A stretch of 37,160 nt of DNA from DASRQK01 sp964401685 (GCA_964401685.1 CAYNZH010000021.1:1-37160), one strand, 5' to 3'; shown: positions 10,701 to 21,698, numbered from the stretch's first letter. Made by a program: numbers and translations. The notes: generated by a model from the sequence alone, not told the origin.

Positions 10701-11689
10701 AGCCAGCGGCCCTGAGCGAGCTGGAAAACAATAATCCGGAGGAACTCGCCTACCAGCAATGGTTGCAGTTTATCTGCGCGAAGCAGTGGCAAGAACTAAA
10801 GCTATACTGCGAGCAACTAAATATCGGGCTGATCGGTGACCTGCCCTTTTACATGAGTGCGGACTCGGCAGATGTCTGGGTAAACCGACATTTGTTTTCC
10901 GTGGATGATCAGGGTGATTGTACGTTTTCTGCGGGTGTACCCCCTGATTATTTCAATGAGGATGGTCAATTGTGGGGGATGCCCACCTATGACTGGGAGG
11001 CGCTGGAAAAGGAGCAATATCGCTGGTGGATCGAGCGAGTGCAAAGAAATACGGAGCTGTACCACCTCCTGCGGCTGGATCACTTCCGCGCTTTTTATGA
11101 TTATTGGGAAGTCCCGGCAGGTGAGAAATCTGCCAAAGAAGGAAAGTGGAAGGATGGTCCAAAGCATAAGTTGTTTGCACGGATGGCCGAGGTGCTTCCC
11201 GCAATGCCCTTTATTGCCGAGGATCTGGGTGATATTCACGAGGCGGTATATAGTTTTCGCCGCGAACTAAAATTGCCGGGAATGCGGGTGCTGCAGTTTG
11301 GCTTTGAAAATTATGATGCGGCAAGCCGGGATCTGCCCCATAATTTTGTCCCGGAAACGATCGCTTATACGGGCACGCACGACAATAACACGACCGTCGG
11401 CTGGTATCGTGATCTGGACCAGCACGCCAGACGTAAACTAAGCCAATACGCCGGCTATGAGGTCGATGGGGACAACGTCGGGGATGCGCTCATCGAGATC
11501 GCGTACCGTTCCGTCGCCCAAACCGTAATCATCCCACTGCAGGATGTTCTGGGCTTGGGCGAATCTAGCCGGATAAACACACCCGCAACCGTCGAAGACA
11601 ACTGGGTGTGGCGGCTGGTCGGGGATCTGGATGGAACCCCGCCTATACAAGAACGTCTCGCTGCGTGGGTGAACATGTACAACAGGTGA
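7709..11689 (+). CDS. treY: Bifunctional TreY::MalQ fusion: maltooligosyl trehalose synthase plus 4-alpha-glucanotransferase
   Basis: One uninterrupted 1326-residue frame joins two enzymes. Residues 1 to about 830 are TreY (GH13_26), which isomerises the reducing end of a maltodextrin to trehalose. The start TYRIQFHKDFTF is classical. Catalytic residues are Asp255 (GIRIDHVDGLYDP), Glu283 (IIVEKILEF) and Asp524 (ATHDTKRGED). Residues from about 833 are a full MalQ amylomaltase (GH77) starting AGILLPIFSLKSDFGIGGLG. It carries SPYAGSSTFALEPLYID, Asp1124 (LRLDHFRAF), Glu1171 (FIAEDLGDI) and His1224-Asp1225 (GTHDNNTT). Both halves look catalytically intact and neither is truncated. MalQ can disproportionate the short maltodextrins TreY cannot use, so the fusion makes metabolic sense. 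The gene overlaps treZ by 14 bases and its TGA directly abuts the convergent glgB stop. Confidence 0.95.
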   Translation: MYQPDCTYRIQFHKDFTFSDLEKIIPYLHQLGVKTIYASPIFAAIPGSLHGYDGLDPNQINPELGTYEQLKEISRRLKSLGMGWLQDFVPNHMAFSSENKWLADVLEKGADSEYVTYFDLQPDERLMAPFLGKPLDEALTDGELSIVVKNGGFRMRYFDNEFPLNQETVEAIQAREAEGIATLNRDVGFLKAIVDRQHYRLCSWEETNHSINYRRFFTVNGLICMNMQHDEVFHAYHKLLVRLVEEDIVQGIRIDHVDGLYDPAAYLHKLRVLVGHEVYIIVEKILEFNEPLASDWPVEGTSGYDFMTLVNKVLTDHEAKRDFDVFYREVIGEGEDVDHMLIDAKRQILAEHMRGEWQNLLDLFLALTPARHFTQTEKEDFSAIIAAVLVYCPVYRFYPERMPLRGEDAANFLALTKRIGEEKTVAAQTLAFFERCFVEPCDGEDVDGARKRLHFWRRCMQITGPLMAKGMEDTLMYRYFRFIGHNEVGDDLQTFGMPTADFHQRMRERQRYFPYSLNATATHDTKRGEDVRARLHLLSFMPDRWLREIRRWMAQEAGNAGDLSRAEQYFVLQTLFGAVPFSDESSFGARVKEYLVKAAREAKLQSSWDKPNERHEDALSRLAVRIADRESSVGKAMRKLLKEWEQQIIANSLAQLALKCMCPGIPDTYQGTELWDLSFVDPDNRREVDYEKRLAFLEEMAGGTTNLADLLSKGADGRVKMFVLHKLLLLRKENPDLFRQGAYKPLATNGSNRYIAFARSYKGKEVVVILPKGGWSPDQEPATLALRLEAPAKWRHIFTGEVIEKGTWELKTLLRDFPIAVLESIPVPRERAAGILLPIFSLKSDFGIGGLGQEAVAFADFLAASGQKYWQILPLNPVSKSNAYSPYAGSSTFALEPLYIDPVKLATLGLLTPQEVDNARLPMREEVDYAGARHLKQELLRKAWRRFSEGSFYKLKHEFEVFCKQHHWLRPYSLYVVAKGKYGDQAWYEWPKPLRDREPAALSELENNNPEELAYQQWLQFICAKQWQELKLYCEQLNIGLIGDLPFYMSADSADVWVNRHLFSVDDQGDCTFSAGVPPDYFNEDGQLWGMPTYDWEALEKEQYRWWIERVQRNTELYHLLRLDHFRAFYDYWEVPAGEKSAKEGKWKDGPKHKLFARMAEVLPAMPFIAEDLGDIHEAVYSFRRELKLPGMRVLQFGFENYDAASRDLPHNFVPETIAYTGTHDNNTTVGWYRDLDQHARRKLSQYAGYEVDGDNVGDALIEIAYRSVAQTVIIPLQDVLGLGESSRINTPATVEDNWVWRLVGDLDGTPPIQERLAAWVNMYNR

Positions 11690-13642
<1,953 letters not shown>

Positions 13643-16600
13643 TTTTAAAAATGCTTAAAATGCCTTTCAGGGGGATCATCACCCAGTCGGGACGATTGTT
13701 CAGTTCGTAGTTGAGCTCGTAAAATGCTTTGGACAGCAAAAAAATATGAATCAGAGTCTCTATATCTTCTTCGGCATCTGGGATCAATGCACTTCCCTGT
13801 ACTTTTTCCAGATAGGCCCTCAAGAAAAAACCTGACATATAATAGCTCCACATTTCCGAGTACGGGATCAATTGTTGGATATCGCCTTCCCGGGTGTGAC
13901 CATCGAGGAAAAGGCTGGCAAATGCGGCATAATGAAAGGATCGGATCATGCCTGCGACATCCTTGAGGGCTGAAAATTTTAGTCGCCTTTCGCTATAGCG
14001 TTTGGCGGGTTCGCCTTCGAAATCCAGAATCATCAAATCCTTGCCGGTAAATAGTATTTGCCCCAAATGGTAATCCCCATGAATCCTGATCTTTAAAAGC
14101 TCCATTTTGTGATCGTAGACCACTTTCATGGATTGAAGGATGGTTCCTTTCATCTCCAGAACCTTTCGCGCCGCTTGTTGAACATCGTCCGGCAAACTAT
14201 GAATATGTTTTTCCAAATTTTCAAAGGACTCCCGGACCAACGTGCTCAGCGAGGAATAGATGGATCGCTGATAATGCAGGGTGTAGGGCTCTGGTTTGAA
14301 ATCTGGCGCGTGCGTTGCAGAGGCCAGAAGTAGATGCATCTCCGCTGTCCGCTCGCCGATGAGCTCCGCCTGCCGCGCGACGCTGGTATTGAAAAGCGCC
14401 TTGATGTGATCGGGGAGGTCTTCGTATTTGCAGGGTTTGGTAGCGGTTCCATAGTACTGAGGAGGCTGTAGGTCTTCGGTTGCAAGGATGAGCTCATTGA
14501 AGAGATCTAACTTCTCCAGCATGTTTTGCCAGGCATCACCGGAATTCTCCACCATTTCCTGCATCATTGCCAGCGTTATTTTCCCTTTTTGTGAATTGAG
14601 ATCTATACTCCCTAAAAACTGGGGTGCATGCCTGAACATTTGCTCCTCGGTGAGGAAGCGTGTCATTTCCTCGTCGGGGTTGATGTCGTAGTCCACTTTA
14701 CGGTAAAATTTCAGGTAGAGCTTGTTCCCATACACAATAGAGGTGTTGCTCTGCTCTGCATTTAGTACCCTGGACGCCAGTTCTTCGGTATCTGCGAGCA
14801 AGGATTGTAAGCTTTCCGTGCTTTGATACACAATTTGGCTGTGCGTAGGAGAGGTCGCCTTGGACAGTTGCCTCAAAATATACGCATGCAGACGCTGATC
14901 AAAAAGCGCATCGCAAAGGAATCCTTCCCGTTCTCCCAACTTGATAGCGCTGAGGACGCTTTGGGGATTTCCTTTGAGAAACTCCTCATTTTCTTTGGGT
15001 ACGAAAATCAAAGGGAGCTGGTAAATCTCAGGCAAGCCATAGAAATAATTTACTTTCAACAGCACCCAGATGATCTCTTCGTCGTCACTCAGACGTACCG
15101 GCACCTTTCCCTCGATTTCGATGTCCCGGATGTCCCTATTCTTGCCGCCAAACCAACGGACGTTTTTGAGCCATTCGGGCAGGATATTTTCCAGGAATGT
15201 TTTTCTAAAGTTGCCATTCCAGATGTCATCCAAGCCTTGAAGCTGGTAATTGGATGGGTGTTTTTCCTGGTCAACGCCTAAGGCAATATTTACCAGGGAA
15301 AACCATTGAAAATCGTATCCTCCGAGGGAAAGAAAGTAGCGGGCGTCTTTGATGACCGGAAATTTATTCCTGCTCTGCAATTCCACCGGCTGGTAGCCCT
15401 CAAAAGCCTTTAAATCTATTTCCGCGGGCTGTGGATAGCGAGAAAGGTTGACGACAACGAGGATTGTTTCCTGTTTGTACGTGCGGGTGAATGCCAAGAT
15501 TTTGGCGTTGTCGACGAAATGGATCTTGAAGTCGCCGCGGCCAAACGCGGGATGTTTTTTGCGCATGTCGATGAGCCGTCGCATGTACCACAGCAGGGAA
15601 GAAGTGTTTGCGGCTTGCATTTCCACATTGACGGATTCGTAGTGATAATCCTGATCCAAAATCAGAGGAAGGTACATCTTGTGGGGCATGGCCTGGGAGA
15701 AGCCCGCATTGCGGTTGGAGGACCACTGCATGGGTGTACGCACGCCGTCCCGGTCGCCGAGATAGAAATTGTCGCCCATGCCGATTTCGTCTCCATAATA
15801 GATGACCGGAGTCCCGGGCAGTGAAAACAGCAGCGAATTGATCAGCTCGATCTTCCGGCGGTTGTTCTGCATCAGGGGTGCCAGCCGCTGACGGATGCCG
15901 AGGTTGATGCGGGCTTTCGGATCGTTGACGTATACTTTGTACATATAGTCGCGCTCTTCGTCGGTCACCATTTCCAGCGTCAACTCATCGTGATTGCGCA
16001 GGAAGATCGCCCACTGGCAGGATTCGGGTATTTCCGGTGTCTGATCGAAAATATCCGTGATCGGATAGCGGTCCTCCATCTGCATGGCCATGAACATCCG
16101 GGGCATGATCGGAAAGTGGTAGTTCATCTGGCATTCGTCCCCATCGCCAAAGTACGCTGCGGCATCCTCGGGCCACATATTGGCCTCTGCCAAGAGCAAC
16201 GTCCCCGGATAGTGCGCATCTACCCGCGCTCTCAGCCGTTTCAGGAAGGCGTGTGTCTCCGGGAGATTTTCCCCATTGGTGCCTTCTCTCTCAAAAAGGT
16301 AGGGTACAGCGTCCAGGCGAAAGCCGTCAACGCCCAGCTCGCACCAAAAATCCAATACCTTAAATACTTCTTCCTGCACGTCCGGATTGTCAAAATTCAA
16401 ATCGGGCTGATGGTGAAAAAAACGGTGCCAATAATACTGGTTGGCCACCGGATCCCAGGTCCAGTTGCTCGTTTCGTAATCCTGAAAGATGATGCGTACA
16501 TCCTTGTACTTTTCCGGGTCGTCCGACCAGACATAATAATCCCTTTCTTTGCTTCCTTTTTCTGCGGTCCTGGCTCTTTGAAACCAGGGATGCTGATCCG

Positions 16601-16931
16601 AGGTGTGGTTGATAACCAGCTCGGTGATCACTTTCAGCCCTCGGGCATGCGCCTGCTGCAAAAATTCCTTAAAGTCTTCAATAGTGCCATAAGCGGGATT
16701 GACGCTGTAATAATCCGCGATGTCATAGCCATCGTCACGCAGGGGGGAGGGATAAAAGGGCAGTAGCCAGATGGCCGTGATCCCCAAATCCTTTAAATAG
16801 TCCAGTTTCCCGATTAAGCCTTGCAGGTCTCCGATGCCGTCCGCATTACTGTCTGCGAAAGCTTTCAAGTGCAACTCGTAGATAACGGCGTCCTTGTACC
16901 AGTAGATATCGTTTTGTTCCATAACGTGTGT

Positions 16932-18893
16932 TTAGCTCTCAACAGTAAAAATATGCGCGGGTTTTGTATGGGGATCCAATACGACGTAGTTGCGATGGTT
17001 GTCCCAGGTGTAAGTTTCCTGATTTAACTGATCGGCCACTTGGAAAGTGTCTCCGAAAAGCCTCCTGGAAACGTTCTGGTCAAAGGCGACCCATCCACTT
17101 TGCTCATGTTTGGGATCCAGATTGATGATAATAATTAGATGCTCGCGTGTATGCTGGTCGATTTTGACAAAGGCAATGAGCTGATCGTTGGTAGTTTCCA
17201 AAAATTCGATATTGTTGGTCTGCTGCAACGCGCTGAACTTGTTCCTGAGACGATTGGTTTGCTTGATAACAGTCCAAATTCTCGTATCTGCCATTGGCGG
17301 CCAGTGCTTTATTTCGTACTTTTCATTGTCGATGTATTCTTCTTTCGCGCTTGCAGAGGTATTCACGGCCCTTTCAAATACAGGTCCATATATTCCATAA
17401 TTGGAAGACAGGGTTGCGGCCAGCAGAAAGCGGATGATATGCGCGTTTTCACCTCCTTCGACCAAGTGTGGGGGTAAAATGTCCGGCGTATTGGGCCAGA
17501 AGTTTGGTCTGAAAAAGTTTCGCTTGGGCCCTTTAGTCAGCTCTCTAAGGTACATTTCTAGCTCTTGTTTGGTGTTTCTCCAGGTGAAATAGGTGTACGA
17601 TTGGGTGAACCCGATCATCGCTAAATGCTCCATCACACGCGGTCGTGTAAACGCTTCGGCCAGCAATAGTACATCTGGATCTTTTTTCCACAGCTCGGCA
17701 GTTAGCCATTCCCAAAAGCGCAGGGATTTGGTATGCGGATTGTCTACTCTGAATATCTTCACCCCCTTATCGATCCAAAATGTAAAGATGCTCAATAATT
17801 CCTGCCAAAGGGATGCCCATTCTGGGGAGGCGAAATCAAAAGGAAGTATGTCTTCGTATTTTTTTGGTGGGTTTTCGGCGAATTGGACCGTTCCGTCGGG
17901 ACGCCAGCTAAACCACTCGGGGTGTTCTTTGACATAGGGATGGTCGGGGGAACACTGAAAGGCGATGTCTAGCGCAATTTCAATTTTGTGCTTTTTGGCC
18001 TCTTTCATCAGTTGCTTGAAGTCCGTGAAGGTGCCCAGTTGCTTGTGAATGGATTTATGTCCGCCTTCTTCGTTCCCGATAGCCCAGGGCGATCCTGGAT
18101 CTTCGGTAGTGGCTGTCAGACTATTGTTTTTTCCTTTGCGTTTGGTCTTTCCGATGGGATGGATGGGGGGCAGATAAAGTACGTCAAACCCTGCTTCTGA
18201 AATCCTGGGTAAGGTCTTTATGACGTCTTTGAGGGTTCCGTGCTGGCCGGGTTCGGGTGCGCAACTGCGGGGAAATAACTCGTACCAGGTGCTGAAACCG
18301 GCTTTTTGCCTTTGTACTGCTATCTGGAAGGTTGGGGATGTGCTTGTCGCGTCCTTGGGGGCGACTTCTTTTAGTTTTTGCCTTAGTGCACTTGGGATAT
18401 CCTGGATCTTTACGCCTGTTGCCTCATGCGCGGACAGAAGGGTTTGGATTTCGCGCTTGAGCTTTGCGTCTGGATTTTCTTTGAGGAGGTTCTGAAGGAT
18501 TTCAAGGCCTTTGAGCTGCTCGATCGAGGTATCGGCTCCTGCACTTTCCAGTTTGGTAAAACTGTCTTCCCAGGTTGCAATGTCACTCATCCATGCCTGT
18601 ATTCTAAATTCCAACATGCCGACGGCTTCAGGGACTAGTGTGGCCTCCCAAATGTCATTTCCCATCAATTTCATCTCCAGCTCCTGCCATTTCTTTTGTC
18701 CTGGAGCCTTTACCTGCACCTTTGCATATAACACGGCATGTCCGTCGGCGAAAATTCCTGCGCTGAAAACTATAGGCGAATGAACGGTTCCTTTTGCCGG
18801 ATATTTTCCCCCTGCGACCGAAGGGTTGACCTCCGTAATGATAACTCTTTTTAATCCTTCCAATAAAATTGGGGTGCGCGATTCTGTCAGCAT
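16932..18893 (-). CDS. glgE: Alpha-1,4-glucan:maltose-1-phosphate maltosyltransferase GlgE (GH13_3)
   Basis: About 653 residues. GlgE extends alpha-1,4-glucan with maltosyl units from maltose-1-phosphate. Starting at the ATG at 18893, an N-terminal beta domain (GLKRVIITEVNPSVAGGKYP) leads into family blocks ALDIAFQCSPDHPYVKEHP and WFSWRPDGTVQFAENPPKKY. The nucleophile is Asp384 in IFRVDNPHTK and the acid/base is Glu413 in LLLAEAFTRP. An in-frame TTG at 18929 would add 12 residues. I prefer the ATG because of its A-rich upstream stretch and fit to the family N-terminus. It heads the minus-strand operon glgE-treS-glgB, whose products convert trehalose to branched glucan. I found no clear TAnnTTTG promoter upstream. 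Confidence 0.94.
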   Translation of the reverse strand: MLTESRTPILLEGLKRVIITEVNPSVAGGKYPAKGTVHSPIVFSAGIFADGHAVLYAKVQVKAPGQKKWQELEMKLMGNDIWEATLVPEAVGMLEFRIQAWMSDIATWEDSFTKLESAGADTSIEQLKGLEILQNLLKENPDAKLKREIQTLLSAHEATGVKIQDIPSALRQKLKEVAPKDATSTSPTFQIAVQRQKAGFSTWYELFPRSCAPEPGQHGTLKDVIKTLPRISEAGFDVLYLPPIHPIGKTKRKGKNNSLTATTEDPGSPWAIGNEEGGHKSIHKQLGTFTDFKQLMKEAKKHKIEIALDIAFQCSPDHPYVKEHPEWFSWRPDGTVQFAENPPKKYEDILPFDFASPEWASLWQELLSIFTFWIDKGVKIFRVDNPHTKSLRFWEWLTAELWKKDPDVLLLAEAFTRPRVMEHLAMIGFTQSYTYFTWRNTKQELEMYLRELTKGPKRNFFRPNFWPNTPDILPPHLVEGGENAHIIRFLLAATLSSNYGIYGPVFERAVNTSASAKEEYIDNEKYEIKHWPPMADTRIWTVIKQTNRLRNKFSALQQTNNIEFLETTNDQLIAFVKIDQHTREHLIIIINLDPKHEQSGWVAFDQNVSRRLFGDTFQVADQLNQETYTWDNHRNYVVLDPHTKPAHIFTVES

Positions 18894-19016
18894 ATGGGTG
18901 TTTTTTTTTACAACGTCTGCTGTGAACAAAATGTTTTTGGTGGGCGCATTAAAAATAGAATATTTCGCGCAGGAATCGTCTCTTTTGTAGTTTGTTGAAT
19001 ATCAATGCATGGCAAG

Positions 19017-19031
19017 AAAACATTGTACAAC
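19017..19031 (-). repeat. Half copy of the TTGTACAATG element
   Basis: On the minus strand this reads GTTGTACAATGTTTT, the same as the right arm plus T-run of the full hairpins at 31702-31779 and 34607-34684. It lies 25 bases after the DUF1648 stop codon. No matching left arm was found, so it is a partial copy and probably not a working terminator. Confidence 0.55.
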
Positions 19032-19055
19032 CCTGATAGCTTACTTAGCAATCTG

Positions 19056-19517
19056 TCAAGAGTCGCTGGCGTTTTTTCTTCCGAAGAATACGACGTATAT
19101 TATGGGCATGACGATCAGTCCGCAGATAGTTAAAGGTAGAATCCACACGCTAAGACCCTCTGCTTCCCCTCGACTGACGCGCACGGTCTCCAGCACGATC
19201 AGTCCGAATATCAACACGATAAACAGCTTCACCATGCGCAAAAGGCGGCTTGCAGAAGAGGGATAATTTTTCAACACAGTGAGAAGTACAAAAGTAAGGG
19301 TGCCGACTACCGGTAGCGTGATAATAGCTGATTTATTGCCAAAGGCATCTGCCTCGCCACTAAGATTATAATGCGTTGGGATCGTCTCTGGCAGTGTCCC
19401 GTAAACGACTAGGGTAAACACCCATGTTGCGATCAGCATCAGGTAACCCAGGAATTCAATAATCCGGTCGGTCAATGTTAGTTTTGGCTTTACATATTCA
19501 CTTTTCTGCTTTCCCAC
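19056..19517 (-). CDS. DUF1648 (SdpI-like) integral membrane protein
   Basis: About 153 residues with four predicted membrane segments. The DUF1648 signature is present after the first helix (LPETIPTHYNLSGEADAFGNK region). The family includes the SdpI immunity/signal proteins, but most members, including single-domain ones like this, have no known role. No ATG is available near the N-terminus. I chose the GTG at 19517, which gives a family-like start (GKQKSEYVKPKLTLTDR). A TTG at 19553 would add 12 residues. It is divergent from the gene at 19612 and followed by a half copy of the TTGTACAATG repeat. Confidence 0.75.
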   Translation of the reverse strand: MGKQKSEYVKPKLTLTDRIIEFLGYLMLIATWVFTLVVYGTLPETIPTHYNLSGEADAFGNKSAIITLPVVGTLTFVLLTVLKNYPSSASRLLRMVKLFIVLIFGLIVLETVRVSRGEAEGLSVWILPLTICGLIVMPIIYVVFFGRKNASDS

Positions 19518-19572
19518 GAGTGTAAAATTAAAAACTTTCTTTCTGATAAGCAATGAGGAGGGACAAATTTCC

Positions 19573-19580
19573 TATATTTG
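19573..19580 (+). promoter_or_regulatory. Candidate -7 box upstream of the glycine-rich membrane protein
   Basis: TATATTTG fits TAnnTTTG exactly and lies 31 bases before the ATG at 19612, a normal distance. I could not pick out a convincing TTTG at -33. Confidence 0.35.
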
Positions 19581-19611
19581 AATCATCGATAACTTTGTGA
19601 ATTTAAATCTT

Positions 19612-20076
19612 ATGGAAATAACCGAACTGAATTCACGGCCGGAAATTCAACAAGATAGCAAGTTGGCAGAAGTTTACTCGCAGTTTGTACGACTGACTGG
19701 TGAACTGAGTAAGAGGCCATTGCATGACGACGTTGTGGTACTTATTAATCGGGAAATTGCTGACCTGAACTCAAACGTTCTAGAGGATAAGGAGATGATC
19801 AAAATGATCAAAAAAGCTCAGAACAGGGTGGTCAAATTGGTCGAAAAGGAGCAGAAGTTGGTGCCAATCAATTATTACCGCAATCTTTGGCTTGCGCTAG
19901 GTATGAGCGCATTTGGCATTCCGATCGGCGTGGTTTTTGGAACAACTTTGGGAAATATGGGCTATCTAGCACTCGGAATTCCCCTCGGTATGGCGATCGG
20001 TCTGGGCGTTGGGGCAGGACTGGACAAGAAAGCAATGGAGGATGGTAGGCAGCTTGATGTGGAGCTAAAGTATTGA
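19612..20076 (+). CDS. Small membrane protein with coiled N-terminus and glycine-rich transmembrane hairpin
   Basis: A 154-residue protein I do not recognise as a named family. Residues 1-85 are charged and predicted helical (many Lys/Glu, no Cys), likely cytosolic. Residues 91-112 and 118-138 are hydrophobic with regularly spaced Gly (IGVVFGTTLG; GIPLGMAIGLGVGAGL), like a glycine-zipper hairpin. A short charged tail follows. The ATG at 19612 is preferred to a GTG at 19597, being closer to the A/T-rich leader and behind a good -7 box. Its last 12 bases overlap, tail to tail, the end of the sugar dehydrogenase gene. Likely a membrane-anchored accessory protein; function unknown. Confidence 0.65.
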   Translation: MEITELNSRPEIQQDSKLAEVYSQFVRLTGELSKRPLHDDVVVLINREIADLNSNVLEDKEMIKMIKKAQNRVVKLVEKEQKLVPINYYRNLWLALGMSAFGIPIGVVFGTTLGNMGYLALGIPLGMAIGLGVGAGLDKKAMEDGRQLDVELKY

Positions 20077-21303
20077 ATCTAACTTGTACAACCTGCCCGC
20101 TTGAGTGATGACGTAAAGCGCGCCGTCGGCACCTTGGATGATGTCCCGGAAGCGTTGATTTTCCCCTTCTAAAATGCGCTCTTCGCCGACAACTCTGTTG
20201 TCTTGGATGACGATTCTGGCAATGTGGTGACTGTTAAGTCCGGTGATGAAGAGGCTGTTTTTCCATTCGGGAATGCGATCGCCTGTGTAAAAGGCCATGC
20301 CGCTCGGTGAAAGCACGGGATCCCAGTAGTAGATGGGTTGCTCCATCCCCTCTTTTTGCTGAATGGGCGGGTTGCCGATCTCTTGGCCGCTGTACTCCAG
20401 TCCGTAGGTAATGACCGGCCAACCGTAGTTGGCACCGGCTTTTATCAAATTCAATTCATCGCCTCCTCGGGGGCCGAATTCATTGCTCCAGAGCTGCCCG
20501 GTTTCGGGGTGGAATGCCAATCCCTGTGGGTTGCGATGTCCGTAGCTGTATATTTCGGGCCGTGCATCTGCGCGGTTCTCAAAGGGATTTCCTGCAACGG
20601 GTTTTCCGTCGGTCGTAATGCGAATTATTTTGCCCAAGGCTGACTGCAAATCCTGTGCCTGAGTCCTGATTTGTCTGTCGGACCGTTCACCAATGCTAAT
20701 AAACAAGTTGCCGTCGTGATCAAAAATTATTCGCCCCCCATAGTGCTTGTCGCCATCGTAGGTCGGAGTGGCTCTATAGAGAACCCGAGCATTTTCTATG
20801 CTTTTTTCATCGTCTGCTAATCTTCCTTTCGCAACTGCCGTATGGTTTCCGCCTTCTACTCTTTCGGAGAATACCCAGTAAACCATTCTGTTGGAGGTAA
20901 AATCAGGATCCAGTGTCAATCCGAGCAATCCACCCTGGCCTCTGTCATCCACCTCAGGAATACCTCTGATGGGATCGCTAATTTCTGCGCTCCCGGGATC
21001 CACGATCAGCATATGCCCTTCGTTCTCAGCGATAAGTAGTCGCCCATCCGGTAGTGCCGTAATGCCCCAAGGCGATTTGAGCTCCCGAGTCACCAAAGTG
21101 GCTTCGTACGGAGTCGCTGTAGATACGCCCGCCACCCGGGTCTGCCCCTCGAATGCCGGCTTGTAGTCTGTATTGGGCTTCTTCGTTTCCACTGGCTGAG
21201 CGCTGCTTGTCGTATCTGAGATCGTCTGGCTCGCCGTTGAATCGACTCCATCGCAGGAAAGTATTGCACTAGCCAAGAATGCTGCTGTCAAGAAAGGTTT
21301 CAT
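20065..21303 (-). CDS. PQQ-dependent sugar dehydrogenase, GSDH/sorbosone dehydrogenase family, lipoprotein
   Basis: A 412-residue protein with a lipoprotein signal peptide (Cys17 after AILS), a low-complexity Ser/Thr linker (21-45), then a six-bladed GSDH propeller. Family marks are SPWGITALPDGRLLIAE (78-94), RGQGGLLGLTLDPDF (121-135), the KHYGGRIIFDHDGNLF block with His187 in the place of the catalytic His of soluble glucose dehydrogenase, GHRNPQGLAFHPETG, and EFGPRGGDELNLIKAGANYGWP. Members oxidise aldoses in the periplasm using PQQ. Substrate and electron acceptor cannot be told from sequence, and no PQQ synthesis gene is present here. The mature protein would be membrane-anchored. Its 3' end overlaps the convergent gene by 12 bases. 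Confidence 0.85.
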   Translation of the reverse strand: MKPFLTAAFLASAILSCDGVDSTASQTISDTTSSAQPVETKKPNTDYKPAFEGQTRVAGVSTATPYEATLVTRELKSPWGITALPDGRLLIAENEGHMLIVDPGSAEISDPIRGIPEVDDRGQGGLLGLTLDPDFTSNRMVYWVFSERVEGGNHTAVAKGRLADDEKSIENARVLYRATPTYDGDKHYGGRIIFDHDGNLFISIGERSDRQIRTQAQDLQSALGKIIRITTDGKPVAGNPFENRADARPEIYSYGHRNPQGLAFHPETGQLWSNEFGPRGGDELNLIKAGANYGWPVITYGLEYSGQEIGNPPIQQKEGMEQPIYYWDPVLSPSGMAFYTGDRIPEWKNSLFITGLNSHHIARIVIQDNRVVGEERILEGENQRFRDIIQGADGALYVITQAGRLYKLDSIL

Positions 21304-21475
21304 ATTGTTGCTGAGTTATAGTCCTTCCTAGATAGTACAAATAAAGTTATCATTTTGTTTCGCGGTTCTGATTTGGTGCAATGTGCTTTAAAAAACCGTG
21401 TGCGTTAGCCCTGATAATCAGATAGTTACAAAATGGTTGATTTTAGGGTTAACGTGGTGAAAATCAAGGCTTTAA

Positions 21476-21558
21476 CGAAAAATCATTGTACAATACTGGG
21501 CGGGCCTTTTGTAACAACGCTGACTTTCAGTAGTTTCCCCCAACATTGTACAATGATT
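21476..21558 (-). repeat. TTGTACAATG palindromic element, minus-oriented variant
   Basis: AATCATTGTACAAT (21481-21494) and ATTGTACAATGATT (21545-21558) are exact inverted repeats 50 bases apart. Each contains the self-palindrome ATTGTACAAT. On the minus strand, 21493-21476 reads TTGTACAATGATTTTTCG, identical over 18 bases to 31764-31781. The long spacer distinguishes this copy from the compact hairpins. Confidence 0.65.
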
Positions 21559-21610
21559 CATTCTAATATGCTTTATATCAATTTACTACAGATAATGAAA
21601 ATCCTTAAAA

Positions 21611-21668
21611 AAATATTCACTTCAGCGCACACCCCCAGACATCCAAAATATTCACTACAGCGCTGAAG
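21611..21668 (+). promoter_or_regulatory. Two 18-bp direct repeats and an inverted repeat upstream of the ECF sigma gene
   Basis: AAATATTCACTTCAGCGC (21611-21628) recurs as AAATATTCACTACAGCGC (21646-21663), 17 of 18 bases, start to start 35 bases. Within the same segment CTTCAGCGC (21620-21628) is inverted as GCGCTGAAG (21660-21668), and CAGCGCTG (21658-21665) is itself palindromic. A T6 run follows at 21671. The position just upstream of the -7 box suggests a regulator or ECF binding region. An attenuator-like hairpin is the alternative reading. Confidence 0.45.
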
Positions 21669-21678
21669 ACTTTTTTCG

Positions 21679-21686
21679 TAGTTTTG
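21679..21686 (+). promoter_or_regulatory. Candidate -7 box of the ECF sigma operon
   Basis: TAGTTTTG matches TAnnTTTG, 12 bases before the ATG at 21699. No TTTG occurs at the expected -33 position. The CAGCGCTG palindrome sits there instead, so the promoter may use an activator or an alternative sigma factor. The implied leader would be very short. Confidence 0.3.
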
Positions 21687-21698
21687 CCTCCCTAGTTC

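Larger units (their letters stand above)
21304..21698. other. 395-bp intergenic region between the sugar dehydrogenase and the ECF sigma gene
   Basis: A divergent, A/T-rich intergenic region. It holds a TTGTACAATG palindromic pair (21476-21558), an 18-bp direct repeat in two copies (21611-21628 and 21646-21663), a CAGCGCTG palindrome and a -7 box just before the sigma gene. A plus-strand open frame at 21433-21666 covers these repeats, has no family resemblance and is not considered a gene. Confidence 0.7.

Noticed and set aside
21433..21666. Plus-strand open frame of 77 codons before the ECF sigma gene
   Set aside because: It runs through palindromes and direct repeats, shows no domain-like pattern and is better explained as intergenic regulatory sequence.
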